Below the pieces are notes generated by a model that worked only from the letters and a program-made list of their open reading frames with translations, did not search any database and was not told the origin of the DNA. Below, in pieces: positions 5,847-5,879 of a DNA stretch of 5,879 nt (positions are counted from its first letter, which is position 1; each line of letters opens with the position of its first letter). The DNA lies in the NCBI GenBank assembly GCA_903927855.1, contig CAIYOL010000323.1, forward strand, positions 1 through 5,879, read 5' to 3'. A program made the translations under genes and the position numbers. Source of the stretch: an uncultured Planctomycetota bacterium (GTDB taxonomy: Bacteria > Planctomycetota > Phycisphaerae > Sedimentisphaerales > Anaerobacaceae).

Positions 5847-5874
5847 TTCTGAGTTCCGTATTCTGAATTCTGTT
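5847..5874. repeat. Degenerate 7-base tandem repeat
   Basis: Four consecutive heptamers: TTCTGAG, TTCCGTA, TTCTGAA, TTCTGTT. The consensus is TTCTGAA with one to three changes in the others. The repeat may continue beyond the window. No function is evident. Confidence 0.5.
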
Positions 5875-5879
5875 TTTTA

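Noticed and set aside
5799..5852. 17-codon hydrophobic frame (MVFTFMCAAWLTLLAVF) after the terminator-like hairpin
   Set aside because: A GAGTGG lies upstream at a plausible distance, but the frame is too short to judge, runs into the heptamer repeat and has no known counterpart. It could be a toxin-like peptide or the target of the leader, but nothing supports that.

Overview
The window looks like bacterial chromosome from a planctomycete-type organism, most likely in or near the Phycisphaerae. This is an inference from gene style and is only moderately certain. It rests on a lysine-rich mini-protein with a Myb/SANT-like helix-turn-helix, a PEP-CTERM-like tail fragment, and multidomain secreted/membrane proteins ending in small zinc ribbons. 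No rRNA, tRNA, transposase or CRISPR array is visible.

Layout. At the left edge a small DNA-binding-type gene on the minus strand (1-156) runs out of the window. It is divergent from a methionine-biosynthesis gene (363-2165), and each has its own promoter in the 206-base gap. That gene is an in-frame fusion of MetX (homoserine O-acyltransferase) and MetW, proteins that are usually encoded by two adjacent genes. A 199-base gap follows. It holds a REP-like palindromic stretch and a good promoter with a Shine-Dalgarno site. This drives a probable two-gene operon: an exported membrane-anchored protein (2365-4419) with an HtrA-like serine protease domain, a degenerate staphylococcal-nuclease-like domain, a PsbP/Mog1-like domain, one membrane helix and a cytoplasmic zinc ribbon; then an RDD-family membrane protein (4446-5462) with two zinc ribbons in front and one behind. 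The operon is clearly more AT-rich than the metXW gene.

The last 417 bases carry no convincing protein gene. They hold a possible weak terminator, a 23-codon frame resembling the end of a PEP-CTERM sorting signal, and a strong sigma70-type promoter followed by about 160 bases of strong hairpins ending in a terminator-like hairpin. I read this last part as an unclassified structured RNA or RNA leader. A 7-base degenerate repeat closes the window.

How the genes relate. MetX and MetW act at the first committed step of methionine synthesis from homoserine, and fusion would fix their stoichiometry. The two operon proteins end in the same C-x2-C-x18-C-x2-C module with identical spacing and about 13 identical residues in 30. 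Topology places both tails in the cytoplasm, so they may share a binding partner or bind each other. This pair is the best candidate in the window for an undescribed system.
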